Part shown: piece by piece, positions 1-13,407 of the stretch
How positions within the stretch are numbered: position 1 is the first letter of the stretch
Layout of the letters: each line of letters starts with the position of its first letter
NCBI GenBank assembly: GCA_035041965.1
Contig: JAPYMA010001609.1
Span: 29,648-93,647 of the forward strand
DNA: 64,000 nucleotides
Source: Anisakis pegreffii
Lineage: Eukaryota > Nematoda > Chromadorea > Rhabditida > Anisakidae
Reading direction: 5' to 3'
The notes under the pieces: generated by a model
Database searches by the model: none
What the model was told of the DNA's origin: nothing
The model's input: the letters and a program-made list of their open reading frames with translations, nothing else
Translations under genes and position numbers: made by a program

Positions 1-3000
1 CATTCATTCTTTATTCATGAGCGCTTTTCAGCAAATACAAGAGCATTCATGCATCATCGCAGGATGTTTTTTTTTTGGTAAGTACTCCTAGTCTTTCGCT
101 TCCCTTTTCAGCCCAACAAAAAAAGAACCGAAAAGGAGAGACCGACATGAGAAATTGAAAGGGATAAAATGATGGCTGGCTACTTACTATGGCATCACTT
201 AATGGATCTGCAAATTGACCAACAAACTGACAGTCAATCGAAAATCAAGCAAAAGAAAGAAGAAATCATTTGTTCGAATCATTTATGACTCATCGTTGTT
301 GCCCTTGAATGGAATCCGTCCGCATAAGTCAGGATCGAAAATTTTTTCACTTGTGAACATCAGATTTAAGACGTAAATAAACGTTGGTTTGGCAATTGAA
401 CATTTGCACAAAAAGTTCAACGTGACCGTAAGCGTTTGAAGCGGATTATCACATAAAGCGATAAAGATTTGAGCAATCGACGGTACGGGTGGGATCTGAC
501 TTGAAATTATAGCGGATCATTAGAGATTGATAACATATTACTGCGTCAGAGTATTGGTGTTATTGAATAAGCCGACTTGACGGATAGCAAATGCGGTGCT
601 GCTGTCACTGACGTGAGATATTGCTGATATGAAAGTGGATTGTGTTGTGTGTATTTATCGGCGGATGAAAGCGCTACCGACTTGGGATTTATTGATAACA
701 GAATTTGTTCATAATGGACACAATTAAAAACTGTATGGTAGGTTTGAATTATGGATGTGGATTATCGCTTCTTATTGATGCGAAACTATTAAATCTGAAA
801 AAAAAGAACGAGAATTTGAGCACTCAAACGTAAACGCAATAAGTTTCAAACTTGAAATCAAATCGTGCATCTTTAGCTCAGATCAAGAAATAACAATCAT
901 TTTTAGGCATTCCATATTGATCGACGTGAGTGACGAGTTTCGGATGAAAATTTTCGATGTTGTAATAATATGAGCGATATACAAAAAGAAATTCCCAGTA
1001 TTTTAGTATTCACAAGGACATTACGACGAAATGTGAACAATTGCAGCAGTTACAGTTTGTTTTTATGAAGGAACAATCAAATTGATGCGTGATTAGGCTT
1101 GTCAAGTAGTCTTCGAACAATACGGGGGGATGAGGGACGGGGAGTTTGAAAATATATTTGAATTTGATTGATTACGGTTGAACGGCTTAGATTAATGTTG
1201 TCCATCTCCTAAATCAATTACAAGTTTCTCTATGAATTTAGTAGCATACGAAGTTTGATCATTATAAAGCTATCGATTGTGATCATAATGACAGCTGATT
1301 AAAATCGTAATAAGATTGATACGTTATCGCTGATAATATCTGCTGTATGAAATAGTCATGAAATTCTAAAAATTATGAAATATGACTAAGCAAGTAATGA
1401 AGCATAAGATCAGGGTGGAATATGGTCATAAACATCTCTCACGGAACTAACGTTTCAATGAGGCATCGTTACGAGTGCGAAAGGACCTGATTTGCAGGTA
1501 TTTCAACAAATTTGGAACCTTGTACGATTAGAGCAGCAGCACAACACCACAGCAATGGAATGCTCACGATCAGTATAATTACGTTCAAACTTTTGCAATG
1601 CAAAAAATTTGAATTCAAATGAACGATGAGAGCAAATTGCGCATGTTCTCAAGTAATAGTCAACCAGTTTACACCTGATGAAAAGCTACGTTGTTAGAAA
1701 CTAGTTGAGATTGTTATTTGTCCTTTCTAACTTGTCCGTCACGTCATACAATGCTCTGTGTTCGATTAACATCCTTATTTACGAAAAGTATTTCTTCATT
1801 ACACTTGGTATCTGCAAGTGAAACTACTGATTGTCATCCTCATCACCAGCATTCAGTTGAAAGGTGTATTCCTATAATGAATTCGTTTCACGTAAATGAT
1901 CAATGAGTTGCAATTAATCTCATAAATTACATGTTTCTCCTAACTGTAAGAAAAAATCGGATTCATCCGACTGAACAGAATACACGTTTGCAAAATCTTG
2001 ATTAAAGACTTTGGAGCACGTCTGAATGCAAAAAAAAATAAATAGGTTTGTGAGATTTTCTCTAATGAAATAAATTCTATGACCCAGCACTAACCCCAAT
2101 AACGGTCAAAAAAGTGATGAATATTTCCAGATGCTCAATTAAAGATATGAACAGCATCCAATGAAGTGATTCTACATGGTGTTTGCATATGGTGTGGATG
2201 GATGTTTCAATTGAATCGAGGCGATGTTAGTTCGATCATATTCGAACTGCGCATTATTAGTTTAATTGCGTTGAGTTAGTCATCTCGCTATCGCCATACG
2301 TAAACGAGCGAGTGTTCATCACATACAAGCATCGTTAATGGGCAAAAACGACGAACAGAAAGTAAGAAAGAGCCTTTCTCCTCAATGTTGTCCTTGAAAT
2401 TGCTTGGATTGTGGACATTCCGAAGATCAGAGGATGTTTCAATGATGAAATCAATCATCTTATCGTTTTAATCGTATACTGAGAAGTGTTGATGGAGAAA
2501 CATCACCTTATTATTTACAGCCAGTGGAAATATAACCTCGCTAACGGATTGCATGAGTATGGCGTTAACAATATTACTCAGGAACATAACAGTTATCACG
2601 CATCGTGCTATGTTTGCTTATCACTTAAAGTGAACGAATGGCTTGACGTGATTACCAGTGATGTTTACTTTGATAATTTTACTGCCCGATGATACCTTTC
2701 AATTCTTACACTTTCTTGAATGTAACAACAACAAATTGTTCCAGCTGTTGTTCCGCATGAGAATGGAAATTTTTTCGCTTCACTTCCTGCTCACCACATT
2801 CTTTTCTGTCAGCAGAACGAATTCAGCAGAGAACAATTACAACGCCTCATTAGTGGTTGTTTTTTGAGGATCGCTGATAACGATAACTGCGTGTGAAAGT
2901 CAAAAGTTTCAAACATATTTGTTTATTGTGCCTGCACGACTACAGAGAACATAAAATTCGAACAGAAAAATCGCAGCAATAATAAATAATTCCAAAATAT

Positions 3001-3347
3001 TCATAATAATAATCGTAAATCATAATTAGGCGATAATAATCATAAAGTTACACGAAAGCGATATTTTCAGTGTGAGCGATCATACGAATACTGACATTAC
3101 GACACGATTCATTCATTTACCAATGTTCATCTAACCGAAATTCTCCGACGACCTATTTTCGAGGCGAAGAATAACGTAGGAATCCAAAACACTTGTTGAA
3201 TGAGGTATTTTGAGATTAAGTACTAAAAGAGAACGCATAGCTGGAATGTGATTCCCAATGAATCAATTGAAGTATTTAAAAGTAAACCACAATTCATGAC
3301 TGCAGAAACAAACGAACTATCGAGAATTGTTCAAATAAGCTGCTGCT
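1..3347. other. 3' flank of the MECR array, no gene seen
   Basis: AT-rich DNA with only short reading frames, none longer than about 70 codons. None has a recognisable domain or splice sites that join it to a neighbour. The last part is the 3' flank of the minus-strand reductase copy A, whose stop codon is at 3,348. I see no RNA gene or mobile element here. Confidence 0.5.
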
Positions 3348-5855
3348 TCAAAGTACCGTATCCTCAATAATTAGTTGTTTCGGGTGTCCGTGATCGACAG
3401 CATGCTCAATGGCTTTCGAATAGTCCTGCATTCCCCATTTATCCATGTCTGGTGATTTAAGGCGATTTTGCTTGTAAAGTTCCTGGAAAGCCAAGTACTT
3501 GAAGGCATTCTCATAACAAAATCATTGAAAATCTCAGCTCAAACGCTTCAATTCGAAAGACCAACGAATTCAAAAAATGAACTGACTACACGGAAAAATG
3601 CTCAAGAACTGAGAAGTTCGAGCCTCAAAGATTAGTTTGCAGTGGAATGCTGTTGATGAACAGAAAACAAGGCCGTAAGAATTACAGATTCGTTAAAATT
3701 CTCCTCTCAAATGCGCCAACTCTTCAAATGAAGAAAGAAGAGTACCTGTAAATCATGGAAGATCTGATCACATTTTGTTGCATTCTCTGGATTATTGTAG
3801 AAATTCATTATTGCAAATCCCCGCGCTATGATATCATTGAAGATAAATGAAGATGTTGAAAATTGAGCATTTTCGCCAGACATTTCACCTGCAAGATTGA
3901 AATATTTGATGGAAAATGACTAAGCTATTCCATGAAGATTGCATGAAAACTGGAAACCAACCATACGAGACAACTGTTCCACCACGTTCGAGCGCCGATG
4001 CTACAACGAGCGCCGATCTGCCACCAACCCCGTTGAGTGCTAATTTAACAGGCTCATACAAATTCTTCAACACATCCTTACGATTCTTCATAAATTCAGT
4101 CTCTGTTAAAACATAATCACCGCCAAGTTCGGTTAGTTCTCTGATTTTCTTGTTCACTTCGCCGCGATCTCGAATCAAATTCAGTGTCCTGAATCCCCAT
4201 ACTGAAAGCATTTTAATTGTAATATTTTATAACGAAGAAAAATGTTCGAAGGAATGAATGCACAATCAAAAAAATTCTTCTCATTTCGGCAACTCAATGA
4301 TTTATAAAGCAATTGCTGTTTTCATCTCATATTCACATGAATTTGATCTGAAACAAAAAATGCCCACAGCGGATGTGAAACAATTTCCATAGAAAAATAA
4401 ACGTTAAGAAGAGATAAGAATAAACTGGTTTTTAACAAATTGCACTGATCAGAGTATTTGATGACAAGAAACAAAGAAGGTTTCAGACGAACTTTTCGCC
4501 AATTGTATAACATATTGTCCAACCGATGAATGTGCACAATTTTGAATTATATAATCACCACCGCGCAACTTCACGAACTCTCTCAGTAAGCAATACGCTG
4601 TTGGTGGATTGATGAGGAGCGTAGATGCGAATTCCTGCAGTAGATTTGGTAACGAAAAGGAATGATGCTTTTTTCCACTAGCTATTTTCGGATTTATTCA
4701 GAAGTTTCAGCGACGAATCGTGAAACAATTGCTGGGAACGGATGAGTTCGTATGCAGTGAATATTTTTGAAAGATTCAGTCGTAATGAATGGCTCGGATT
4801 TTGTTCCCGTATGGTGGACAAACAATAGAAGAAATAGAAAATAAGGAGACTATTGAACATACGATCTTTATTTTTTTATCAATCGTTCTCAATTCATCAG
4901 CTTTCAAGATTGCATAATTTGTCCATGTTGGATGTTTTATTGTAAGTGGTATAACATGTGCACCAACAGCCAGTCTTTTCACGTTTGATCCAATCTAAAA
5001 TTGATGAGGCAATTATCAGTTGATTTTGGGGTAACTGAATGGAAAGTGGACGATCTGAGTATGATGACTGAACTATGGTGGTAGGCAAATTAAGCGTATT
5101 TCACAGGTAATAGTAAGGATTGTATGTGTTAATTGAATTTGGTCAGTTCGATCAATTATCATTGCTCATATCTGGAGATAGAGTGGCTCTCGATAACAGC
5201 ATATGCAGTAAGTTTGACAATCGCAACGCTGGTCATCCAGCTCACTGGAATCGCATTCTCACCCAGTTTAAGCGAGAACTCGAAACAACGAATATGCCAA
5301 CCTTTTCAACCACTCCAAGCCCCTCAGAGCCACCGATACACGGAGGCGGAGCGATACTCGGATATCTACCATTGATTATGCCAATGTCTAGTGGATCGAT
5401 AGGTGTTGAAACCCATCTGACGAGTACTTCATTGCCATGAACGTTATCAGGAACTGTTTGTTGGACGAGTTTTAGTACCTGGAACGGTAGTTCTTCGTTT
5501 ACGCAGGTCACTTTCAAATGGTCATCGACAGTGGGACTTTTTCAAATTTTGAACTTCGCGAAAATAATGGTGTGGTGTTGTATTAGGATCGACGATGTTC
5601 GATCGGCACATTTATCTAACAATAAATCATTCTTCAGTTCGTTCTTAATCAGGGTTGGATTAGAGGTGAAATCGAACCCAGGAGCCCTCGAGTGCACTAG
5701 GTAAGGTCAGAGGACTGGCTCTTCACAGTATTTTTGCTGTCATGTTCACATAGGTAAACAGAGCTATCAACGTCATATTATAGCGTAAATCACTAATAAC
5801 TCACATGACGTGGATCTCCGTAACGGATGTACTGGAGAGCTTTGCAGACTGGCAT
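3348..5855 (-). CDS. mecr: trans-2-enoyl-CoA reductase, MECR family, copy A
   Basis: Family role: NADPH-dependent reduction of trans-2-enoyl thioesters, the last step of fatty-acid synthesis type II, within the medium-chain dehydrogenase/reductase superfamily. Exons in transcript order: 5855-5805, 5478-5302, 4994-4863, 4634-4493, 4201-3962, 3888-3746, 3482-3348. All have GT/AG junctions and matching phases, giving 339 residues. The N-terminal GroES-like half holds PIDPLDIGIINGRYP, where Tyr56 aligns with the catalytic tyrosine of human MECR. The nucleotide-binding half has INPPTAY and SSVGQYVIQLAK, followed by LALNGVGG. The start ATG gives MPVCKALQYIRYGDP, which aligns with the beginning of the mature human enzyme, so no presequence is visible. 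This is the most divergent of the three copies: exon 2 is one codon shorter and the C-terminus differs (ends IIEDTVL). Family is certain; substrate and compartment are inferred. Confidence 0.93.
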
Positions 5856-8143
5856 ATTGGTTCACTGAAAGCGTCAATCCTGAAACAATCTAGCGACGAA
5901 TCACGCAATACCTTAATGGGTTTCACCCAACTGATGTTTTTGACGTGAAATTACCGCGAAATTGCAACGCACCAAAATATTCTAACTTCAATATGAAATG
6001 TGAGGATTGAGTATTTGGTAATGCACAAAAAGACACTTGGCGTAATTTGGCATGCAATTTCTGTTGAAAATACCATCGGAAATGCATTAATTTAAAACGG
6101 ATCAATCATATTGTCACTTTTGAGTGCTTTTACAATCAACCTGCTGAAAGGAAAGAATCTGCAAAGTTCTCTATTCCATCAAAGTCTCAGCAGTTTCAAT
6201 TCTGATGTTTAAAGCAATTGTGCACTGGGACGAACGGATTCAGAATAGATGCGACTGCTGAATAAGCTAACAGATTGAATTTATCACTTCTATGCGATAA
6301 AAATGACGCTGACAGTTATATTTAGTGAGGTAACTAAAAAAATACGTACTGTTGTATTCCTTTCGTGCACTCACTGCCGAAAGCTATATGTCAAGTACCA
6401 AAACAAAACAATATGAAAACGATTTCTTATCACTGAAACACTTTGCAGTGCACACCACTCTCACATGCACTATCACATGAATACAACCAATGTCTATTGA
6501 GAATGCTTGTTTAAATTTCTTCATGCAATTAATATTGCGAAATCAGTCAATAACGATGAAATGCAATGGTCGTGGATGTAGCGATGACAAGAGTAACCGA
6601 CTGATACTATGCTGGACGTGGTAGAATTAGGAAATGCAAACAAGTGCAATGCGGTTACATGAGACTTGTTCGTTGTCGAAAAAAACTATCCATCAAAATC
6701 AACTCTATTTCCATACGTTCAATAAACAATGAAAATGAACACAGAGCCGTTCTTCACAGATCGCACAGTAGCCACTGGCACACTTCATTTCGAAAATGAA
6801 TTTATTGCTTAGAACCATTCAGATATATGAGACTCAATTTAACCACCCACAGAATGTCATCTATTCTAGAGCCATACTAAAAACCGAACTTGAAAAGAGA
6901 TAAATAAACCATACAAGTGATAAGAGTCATAACTCTAACGCAAAACTGATTGAGAAATTAGGAAATATAATCAGTAAATAAGCAAAGATCTTTGCAAAAA
7001 ACAAGATGAAACTCCGGATCTCAATTGTTGTTGAATACTAAAGTAATAGTCATAGGAATCAGTTCATGAATTAAACGTTAGCCAATGAAACGCAGAAAAA
7101 CTGTCCACTATAAATTTTGTGAACAGATCGATGGAAATGATATGCGCAATCGACTGCTGCATGCACTAAAAACAATCTCGACTTTCAATCATTTTCATGA
7201 ATGACTGTCATCACAAAAAATATCAGAAATCATATCGATCGTTTCCATAGATATCACTATTACCATCAAATGTTTGTTTCGTTTTCAGAACGCCACAATT
7301 CGATCGTCACGTTGAATCAACTCGAGAATCCTTCTGAAGACTGAATCGGCAGAGAATTTTGTTGCGCTACAGGCCAGTATTACCATCACGAGATTGCAAC
7401 TCACGTGAAAATTCGTTCCATGACTGATATGCATTAAAATCTTGCCTTTGTACCTCAGTCAGACGACTAGTTTGAATTCAGTCAAAGAAAACTTGTAATG
7501 GAGAGACACAAAATTCTCGAAAAATTTCAAACTCACCGCTAACTTCCAATCGTGAAAACTAGTAAACTAACAGTGCATTTTTTCAGATGATAACACGAGG
7601 AAAACAAATATTTGTACGTTTGAAAAGCATTTATCACTGCAACACTACTAGTTGTTTGCTGATAATTCTTGCATTGAAGGACCAGCAGCAACAGTTCAAA
7701 AAAGAGAGGCGAACATGAATCGGAAATGACAGCGAGTAAATATTTCTAGGAATAAATTAGATGACAAACAGCAACGAATGCCACTGAATGCGAGAAAGGC
7801 GAACAAGAAAGAATACGAAAACAAGTTCAAATGATTGATTTATTAACAGTGTCACATCGAACTGTTGAAATATCTCAGAATTTATGTCACTTTCGATGAT
7901 TTCAAAGAATCACCGATGAGTTAACACAAAATCGTTTCCCCAAGAGTCGTAAAATTTTCAGTTCCACTTTTTGATGTTGGGAGCAATGTCCGATTTCGAT
8001 TTATCAAGTCGTCTGTCTGGTCGCCAATCAAATTACACTCCAATCAGATTATTGTCATTTTTTATCAGAATTTAGCCTGACTTCAAATAAAACGATCGAA
8101 TACAATCAATACCAACAAGGATCACATCGTTCAATGAATCTGC
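5856..8143. other. spacer between reductase copies A and B
   Basis: 2.3 kb of AT-rich sequence. It contains the 5' flank of copy A, including any promoter, and the 3' flank of copy B. A minus-strand AATAAA lies near 7,830, about 310 bases past the copy B stop. No reading frame here shows a domain or a splice-consistent model. Confidence 0.5.
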
Positions 8144-10297
8144 CTATTGCTTTTTCATGTAACTCGTATCAAAATACAACAATTGCTTCGAATGTCCTCC
8201 TTCAACTGCTTTGGCCATTGCTTTAGCGTAATCCTCCATAGCGCAAGGCTCCAGACTCGGTGTACTCAGTCCTCCTTTAGCATCCAAATCCTGCACATAT
8301 TTTGGTTGTATCCAATCCGAATAGGTTATTAGATTCAACTTTATATGCGATTTTCACCACATCACCAATGATTTTTTTCTAGTCATCAAATGATTACCAC
8401 TCCAAGCAAATTTCATCAGAACATTACACCAAAATCAACTGATAATTGATCAGCGAAACCCGAAATTGAAAATGGATCATTATCATGAGTTAGTATGTAA
8501 AATGGTTGGTGACAATAAAAGTATCCGATGGCATAAAACAGTGAAACAATATGTACTTGAAGCCATCTGTAGGTTTCATCAGCTTTCGCTTTATTCTCTG
8601 GTCTGGTGAGGAAATCGAATATGGCGAATCCATATGCTCTCAGATCATTGAAGACGAACGCAGTGGTCGAGAATTCATGTCGCTTCAACGACATTCCACC
8701 TGAAGTTATTACCGCAATAAATCACTTGATATTGCAACTAGATTTTGATCTTCATAATGTGTTAATTTGTAAATTCTCTTGCAGATTCACCAAAATGGCA
8801 ACGCTGTGAATATCTGAATTCATATCAAATGTGATAATAGGGTGAGACTATGATCACAGTTTCGTGTGAGCTAGTTTATTAACTAAAATCGTTGAATGAG
8901 ATCTGGAATGAATTTCGATTGCACCATTACCATATGTGAGGACGGTAGCACTCCTAGCGAGAACCGACGAAATCTTTTGAATCGATGGACCTCCGGTACC
9001 ATTGAGCGCCAATTTGATGGGAACTTTGAGACTCTTGATTTGTTTTTTGCCTTCTTTTGCGAATTCGTTATCAGTGAACACGTAGTCTGCACCCAATTCC
9101 TTCAACCTTTTCAACGATGCGGCTGCACGAGGACCGTCATATACTGTATTGATCGTTTTATAACCCAATGCTGAAGTTTTAACGAGATTGTTTATTAATC
9201 ATCTTATATGCAAACGCCCACTGAACACAAATAACTGTATGCACATTCCGAGAGCTTTCAGCTGAATTTCATAACCGAAAATGGATCATGAACGAAAACA
9301 TAGCAGAAAGTTTCACAATCAGTGCAATTCGAAAGACCTTTGGCAATTTGAATAACGTAATGTCCAACTGACGATCCAGCACAGTTTTGGATCACATAAT
9401 CACCAGGTTTCAAATCCACATAGTATTTCATCATTATGTATGCTGTTGCTGGATTGATCAGTAACGTTGCTGCTGATTCCTTAAAGGAGCTCAGTTTCAT
9501 TCTATAAAAAGATGAAACAGTCGGTGGCAATGATGAACGGATGTGTAATTGATCAAATCGTTAAACGGCTAACGATGCTCATGCGATCGTCAACTTTTCT
9601 GATATAATTGGCGTCCCATAGTGCGTAGTTTGCCCAAGTTGGCTTGTCGAGCAAGGTGGGTATCACCTTATCGCCCTTCGATAATCCTTTCACGCCCGAA
9701 CCAACCTGTAATCACATGGATGAAGGTCGTGAATGTTTAAATTCAATAACGAAGTTCCAGTGGATTAAAAAATCAAAGTCAGCTTGAATATTCTGGTAAC
9801 TTCAACTATTAAAAATGTCATAAGAATGCAACGTATACCGCTTCGATCACACCAACTCCTTCTGATCCGCCAATGCATGGAAATTTAGCCTTATGAGCTG
9901 GATACGTCCCACTGATCTTGTTCAGATCGAGAGGATTAATAGGTGCTGCGATCCATTTAACGATAACCTGACCCGCACCTGGAGCGTTTGGCATCGCATT
10001 CGCAGCCAGTTGAAGCACCTGGACATCGCGATTTTCTTATAACAGTGAAAGAGTTCAGACGAAATACTTTAATCATTTCAGTTTATTGGGCATTGAGTAT
10101 TCTTGATTTGGCGGAGTTCATTAATGAAAGAAAGATAATATATTATTTTCGACGTCAACGAACTCGAAACCACTGTCAGATCTCTCACAAGAATTAATTT
10201 CTGGAAGCAGGAAGAATGACAGGTAAAAACAGTGTGATCATGTCACCTTGGTTGGATCTCCGAATTTCAGATATTGTAGCACCTTGTTGACGGACAT
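8144..10297 (-). CDS. mecr: trans-2-enoyl-CoA reductase, MECR family, copy B
   Basis: Exons in transcript order: 10297-10247, 10018-9839, 9705-9574, 9479-9338, 9170-8931, 8699-8557, 8290-8144. Junction phases are identical to copies A and C, and the product is 344 residues. The start gives [21 protein letters not shown] lies in frame eight codons upstream with no ATG between, which supports this start and leaves no room for a presequence on this exon. Tyr56 in [12 protein letters not shown] matches the MECR catalytic tyrosine. The cofactor side shows LLINPATAY and [15 protein letters not shown], then [10 protein letters not shown] and LALNGTGG. Copy C is its closest relative: about 75-80% protein identity in exons 2, 3, 6 and 7, but 100% and 96% in exons 4 and 5. 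Family role is NADPH-dependent 2-enoyl thioester reduction; cell compartment is open. Confidence 0.95.
8931..9479 (-). other. gene-conversion tract shared with 14,280-14,849
   Basis: Exons 4 and 5 of copy B, with the intron between them, are nearly identical to the same segment of copy C. By eye there are 5 differences in 142 bases of exon 4, all silent, and about 14 in 240 bases of exon 5. Intron 4 aligns throughout apart from an indel of about 20 bases. The introns just outside (3 and 5) do not align, and exons 3 and 6 differ at about a quarter of residues. Conservation of an intron together with its exons points to conversion rather than selection on protein. Confidence 0.8.
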
Positions 10298-11085
10298 CTT
10301 TTTCAACGATACTCTCGCAATTCAGTCAACTGTAAAATTTTTCTCTTCAATCCGCACGTCACCTTGTAACAACTGGCTAGTTTGGATGAATTGACTATGT
10401 TTTATTTGAATGTTAATAAGCGAAAAGAGAGAACACAAATAACGTCCAGAAGTAGCGTAATCACATTCCATTATAACATCACTGCACATTGCAGTGAATG
10501 AACGATTCATTGCGTTAACATTTCAGAGAATTCACAAAACACTAGCTAAACACGTTCAAAGTGACGTCTTTTTTTGTAGTATAAACCACAAATTTGAAGA
10601 AATTCGATTGCACTTTTAAACTTATCATTTCCCCAACGTCAAACTATCAAAACGTGTAAAATTTGTTGAAAAACGACGGCACGGCAAGATAAGCTTATTT
10701 GGTAAAGCTAAATTTTGAAAGTGAAATTGAAATAATGGTTGGAAATGAATCTGATCGAAAAGAGATGCTCTACTGGAGCGTACTTTGATCAATAAGTAGC
10801 TTAAGATGAACTGGATGTGAGAATGTCTGATAGAATGTGATAAGAGTATTTAATGATAACGTTATAATGTTGTTGTTGTACTTTTGCACCGGTTCATTAT
10901 CAATCAGCTCATTTTTTATCCCTCACATGTCACTGCTTTTTTTGTTATTTGCTATTTTGCAAACATTGCAAACTCCATCGAAGGGTGTTGAAGAAATCTC
11001 TAACTTTTGGTTCCAACAATCAGTGAACATGCTACCAACCATGCATGTTAATACGCACGAATGTTTTCGGAAAACTCATTTGCTG
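10298..11085. other. 5' flank of reductase copy B
   Basis: About 800 bases upstream of the minus-strand copy B, running up to the tandem array. It should hold the copy B promoter. No TATA-like or operator-like element stands out, and the reading frames here overlap the first repeat unit. Confidence 0.45.
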
Positions 11086-12660
11086 CCCGAAAAAACTTCT
11101 GAATTTGAAGGTCCAGTGGAATCAAATAGTGTAATGAAAGGGCCATGTTACTGAGCAAACCTGAGAGTACCGTTAGCTTGAACATGGTAACCCTCATAAT
11201 ATTATAGCAATGTATGCATGTATACTTCGATCTATAGTGATACAATGTATATGAATTCATCGCCACTGCACTAGTTGAGATACCTTCAAGAAATTAGCTA
11301 TATCTCCTCAAGTAAGTAAAATCGCTCGACAACATATATGTTTTTCTGAATCTAGAAGTTCAGTGGAATCAAATAGTGAAATGAAAGGGCCATGTTACTG
11401 AGCAAACCTGAGAGTACCGTTAGCTTGAACATGGTAACCCTTATAATATTGTAGCAATGTATGCATGTATACTTCGATCTATAGTGATACAATGTATATG
11501 AATTCATCACCACTGCACTAGTTGAAATACCTTCAAGAAATTAGCTATATCTCCTCAAGTAAGCAAAATCGCCCGACAACATATATGTATATATGAATCT
11601 AGAGGTTCATTGAAATCGAATGCTGTGGAGAAATACCCATGTTACTGGGCAAACCTGAGAGTACCGTTAACTTGAAGATGTTAACCGTCATACGAGTATA
11701 GCAATGTACAGAACGATCCATAGTGATATAATGTATCTAAATGAGCGTCAGCGCTCTAGTTGAGATATCTTTAAGAAATTAGCTATATCTCCTCAAGTAA
11801 GCAAAATCGCCCAACAACACATATGTTTTTCTGAGTCTAGTAGTTCAGTGGAATCGAATGGTGTGGAGAAATACCCATATTACTGGGCAAATCTGAGAGT
11901 ACCGTTAGCTTGAAGATGGTAATCCGCATATCATTACAGCATTGTATAGATCGATCTATAGTGATACAATGCATATCAACGAGCGTCACTACCCCAGCTG
12001 AGACACCTCTAAAAAATTAGCTATATCTCATCAGGTAAGCAAAATCGCCCAACAACATATATGTTTTTCTGAATGTAGAGGATCATAGAAATCGAATACT
12101 GTGGAGAAATACCTATGTTACTGGGCAAACCTGAGAGTACCATTAGCTTGAAGACGGTAACATTTATATTGCTATAGTAATGTATAGACTGATCTGTAGT
12201 GATACAATGTGTATGAATTTACCGCCACTGCGCTAGTTGTGATACCTTCAAGAAATTAGCTATATCTCCTCAAGTAAGCAAAATCGCTCGACAACATATA
12301 TGTTTTTCTGAATCTAGAGGTTCAGTGGAATCAAATAGTGTAATCAAAGGACCATGTTACTGAGCAAACCTGAGAGTACCGTTAGCTTGAACATGGTAAC
12401 CCTTATAATATTGTAGCAATGTATGCATGTATACTTCGATCTATAGTGATACAATGTATATGAATTTATCGCCACTGCGCTAGTTGTGATACCTTCAAGA
12501 AATTAGCTATATCTCCTCAACTAAGCAAAATCGCCCAACAACATATATGTTTTTCTGAATCTAGAGGAGCACAGGAATCGAATGGTGTAGAGAATTGCCT
12601 ATGATACTGGGCAAACTTGAGAGTGTCGTTAGCTTGAACATGGTTATCCTCATAGTAATC
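11086..12660 (+). repeat. satellite-like tandem array, 238-248 bp unit
   Basis: Six full head-to-tail units and a partial seventh. Using the motif TGAATCTAG as register, units begin near 11,100, 11,346, 11,594, 11,832, 12,070, 12,309 and 12,557. Spacings are about 247, 248, 238, 238, 239 and 248 bases. Conserved blocks in each unit include GCAAACCTGAGAGTACCGTT and TTAGCTATATCTCCTCA. The longer units (1, 2 and 6) carry an extra ten bases around TGCATGTATAC that the shorter units (3-5) lack. The array separates reductase copies B and C. It is non-coding as far as can be seen. Confidence 0.95.
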
Positions 12661-12716
12661 TGTTATTCCATCTGTCCATTGCTCTAACGGTATCAGGTTT
12701 ACCATCATCAAACTAA

Positions 12717-13112
12717 AACTATCCTCAGGTTTGCGCCAAAGAAATTAGCCAATTTTCTGTGTTTATCTGATATACGTGAGGTGCAGGTTATTTCAGATTC
12801 AACTAATTTGTGTTTGCATAGACCTTTGGCAGAAACGGACAATGGCAGTGCGATGGTATTGATCAAGGTTTCACTCGTTGAAAGTAGTATCTCAAGGAGT
12901 TGAATTTCACAGCTGGCAGCATGCATAGTTTTATGGATCATGGCATTACTTTCAATAGGCTCGAATGGACGACTGCCACGATGCTGACATGGTCTGGGCA
13001 TATCCGTTCCCTAACTACCTGCATATCTTTGGTTGTTGCGGCTAGTGACGTTTTAGTTCTCCAAAATCTACAGTTTCAGAGAAGTACACATGTTGTCAGG
13101 CGATTTCGTTGA
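12717..13112 (-). repeat. inverted relative of the tandem unit, with a different interior
   Basis: Read on the minus strand, this stretch begins near 13,110 and ends near 12,717 with blocks matching the tandem unit. CCTCAGGTTTGCGCC near 12,724 is the reverse of the unit's GCAAACCTGAG block. TTTCAGAGAAGTACACATG near 13,073 followed by TTGTCAGGCGATTTCG is the reverse of its CGCCCAACAACATATATG block. In the array these two blocks are about 90 bases apart; here they are about 330 apart, and the interior differs. The minus strand of the interior is open for 97 codons, with no recognised domain. It is a dispersed repeat or a decayed mobile element; the class is unknown. Confidence 0.5.
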
Positions 13113-13407
13113 ATGCAACTGATCATTAAGCATATGTTCTGAGTGAATTTTTTTGTTCAATCCTAACTGGTCTAAAATCTAATTTCAGATCCGTTTCTTA
13201 TTCGAAGAGCACGATTTTCAGCATCACTTCTCCATGTTCAGTTTTTCCACAACCACTCTATTCTGTTGTTTTTGCTACTGGCGCATTCGATTCATTTGAT
13301 CACGTCATAGATTTATTCGTTTATTATAGAGATTTTTCAGTGAGAACCTAAAAAATTAAGCGAATGAATTTCATAACAATCACATATAGTACATTCTTCG
13401 AATAAAA

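Noticed and set aside
3916..4116. Plus-strand frames overlapping the reductase, cyk-4 and BPI exons
   Set aside because: They are antisense shadows of exons whose minus-strand reading matches known protein families.
5660..5720. Second tRNA-like element in intron 1 of reductase copy A
   Set aside because: A B-box-like GGTTCGATTTC is present on the minus strand, but there is no convincing A box, no foldable arms and no flanking duplication.
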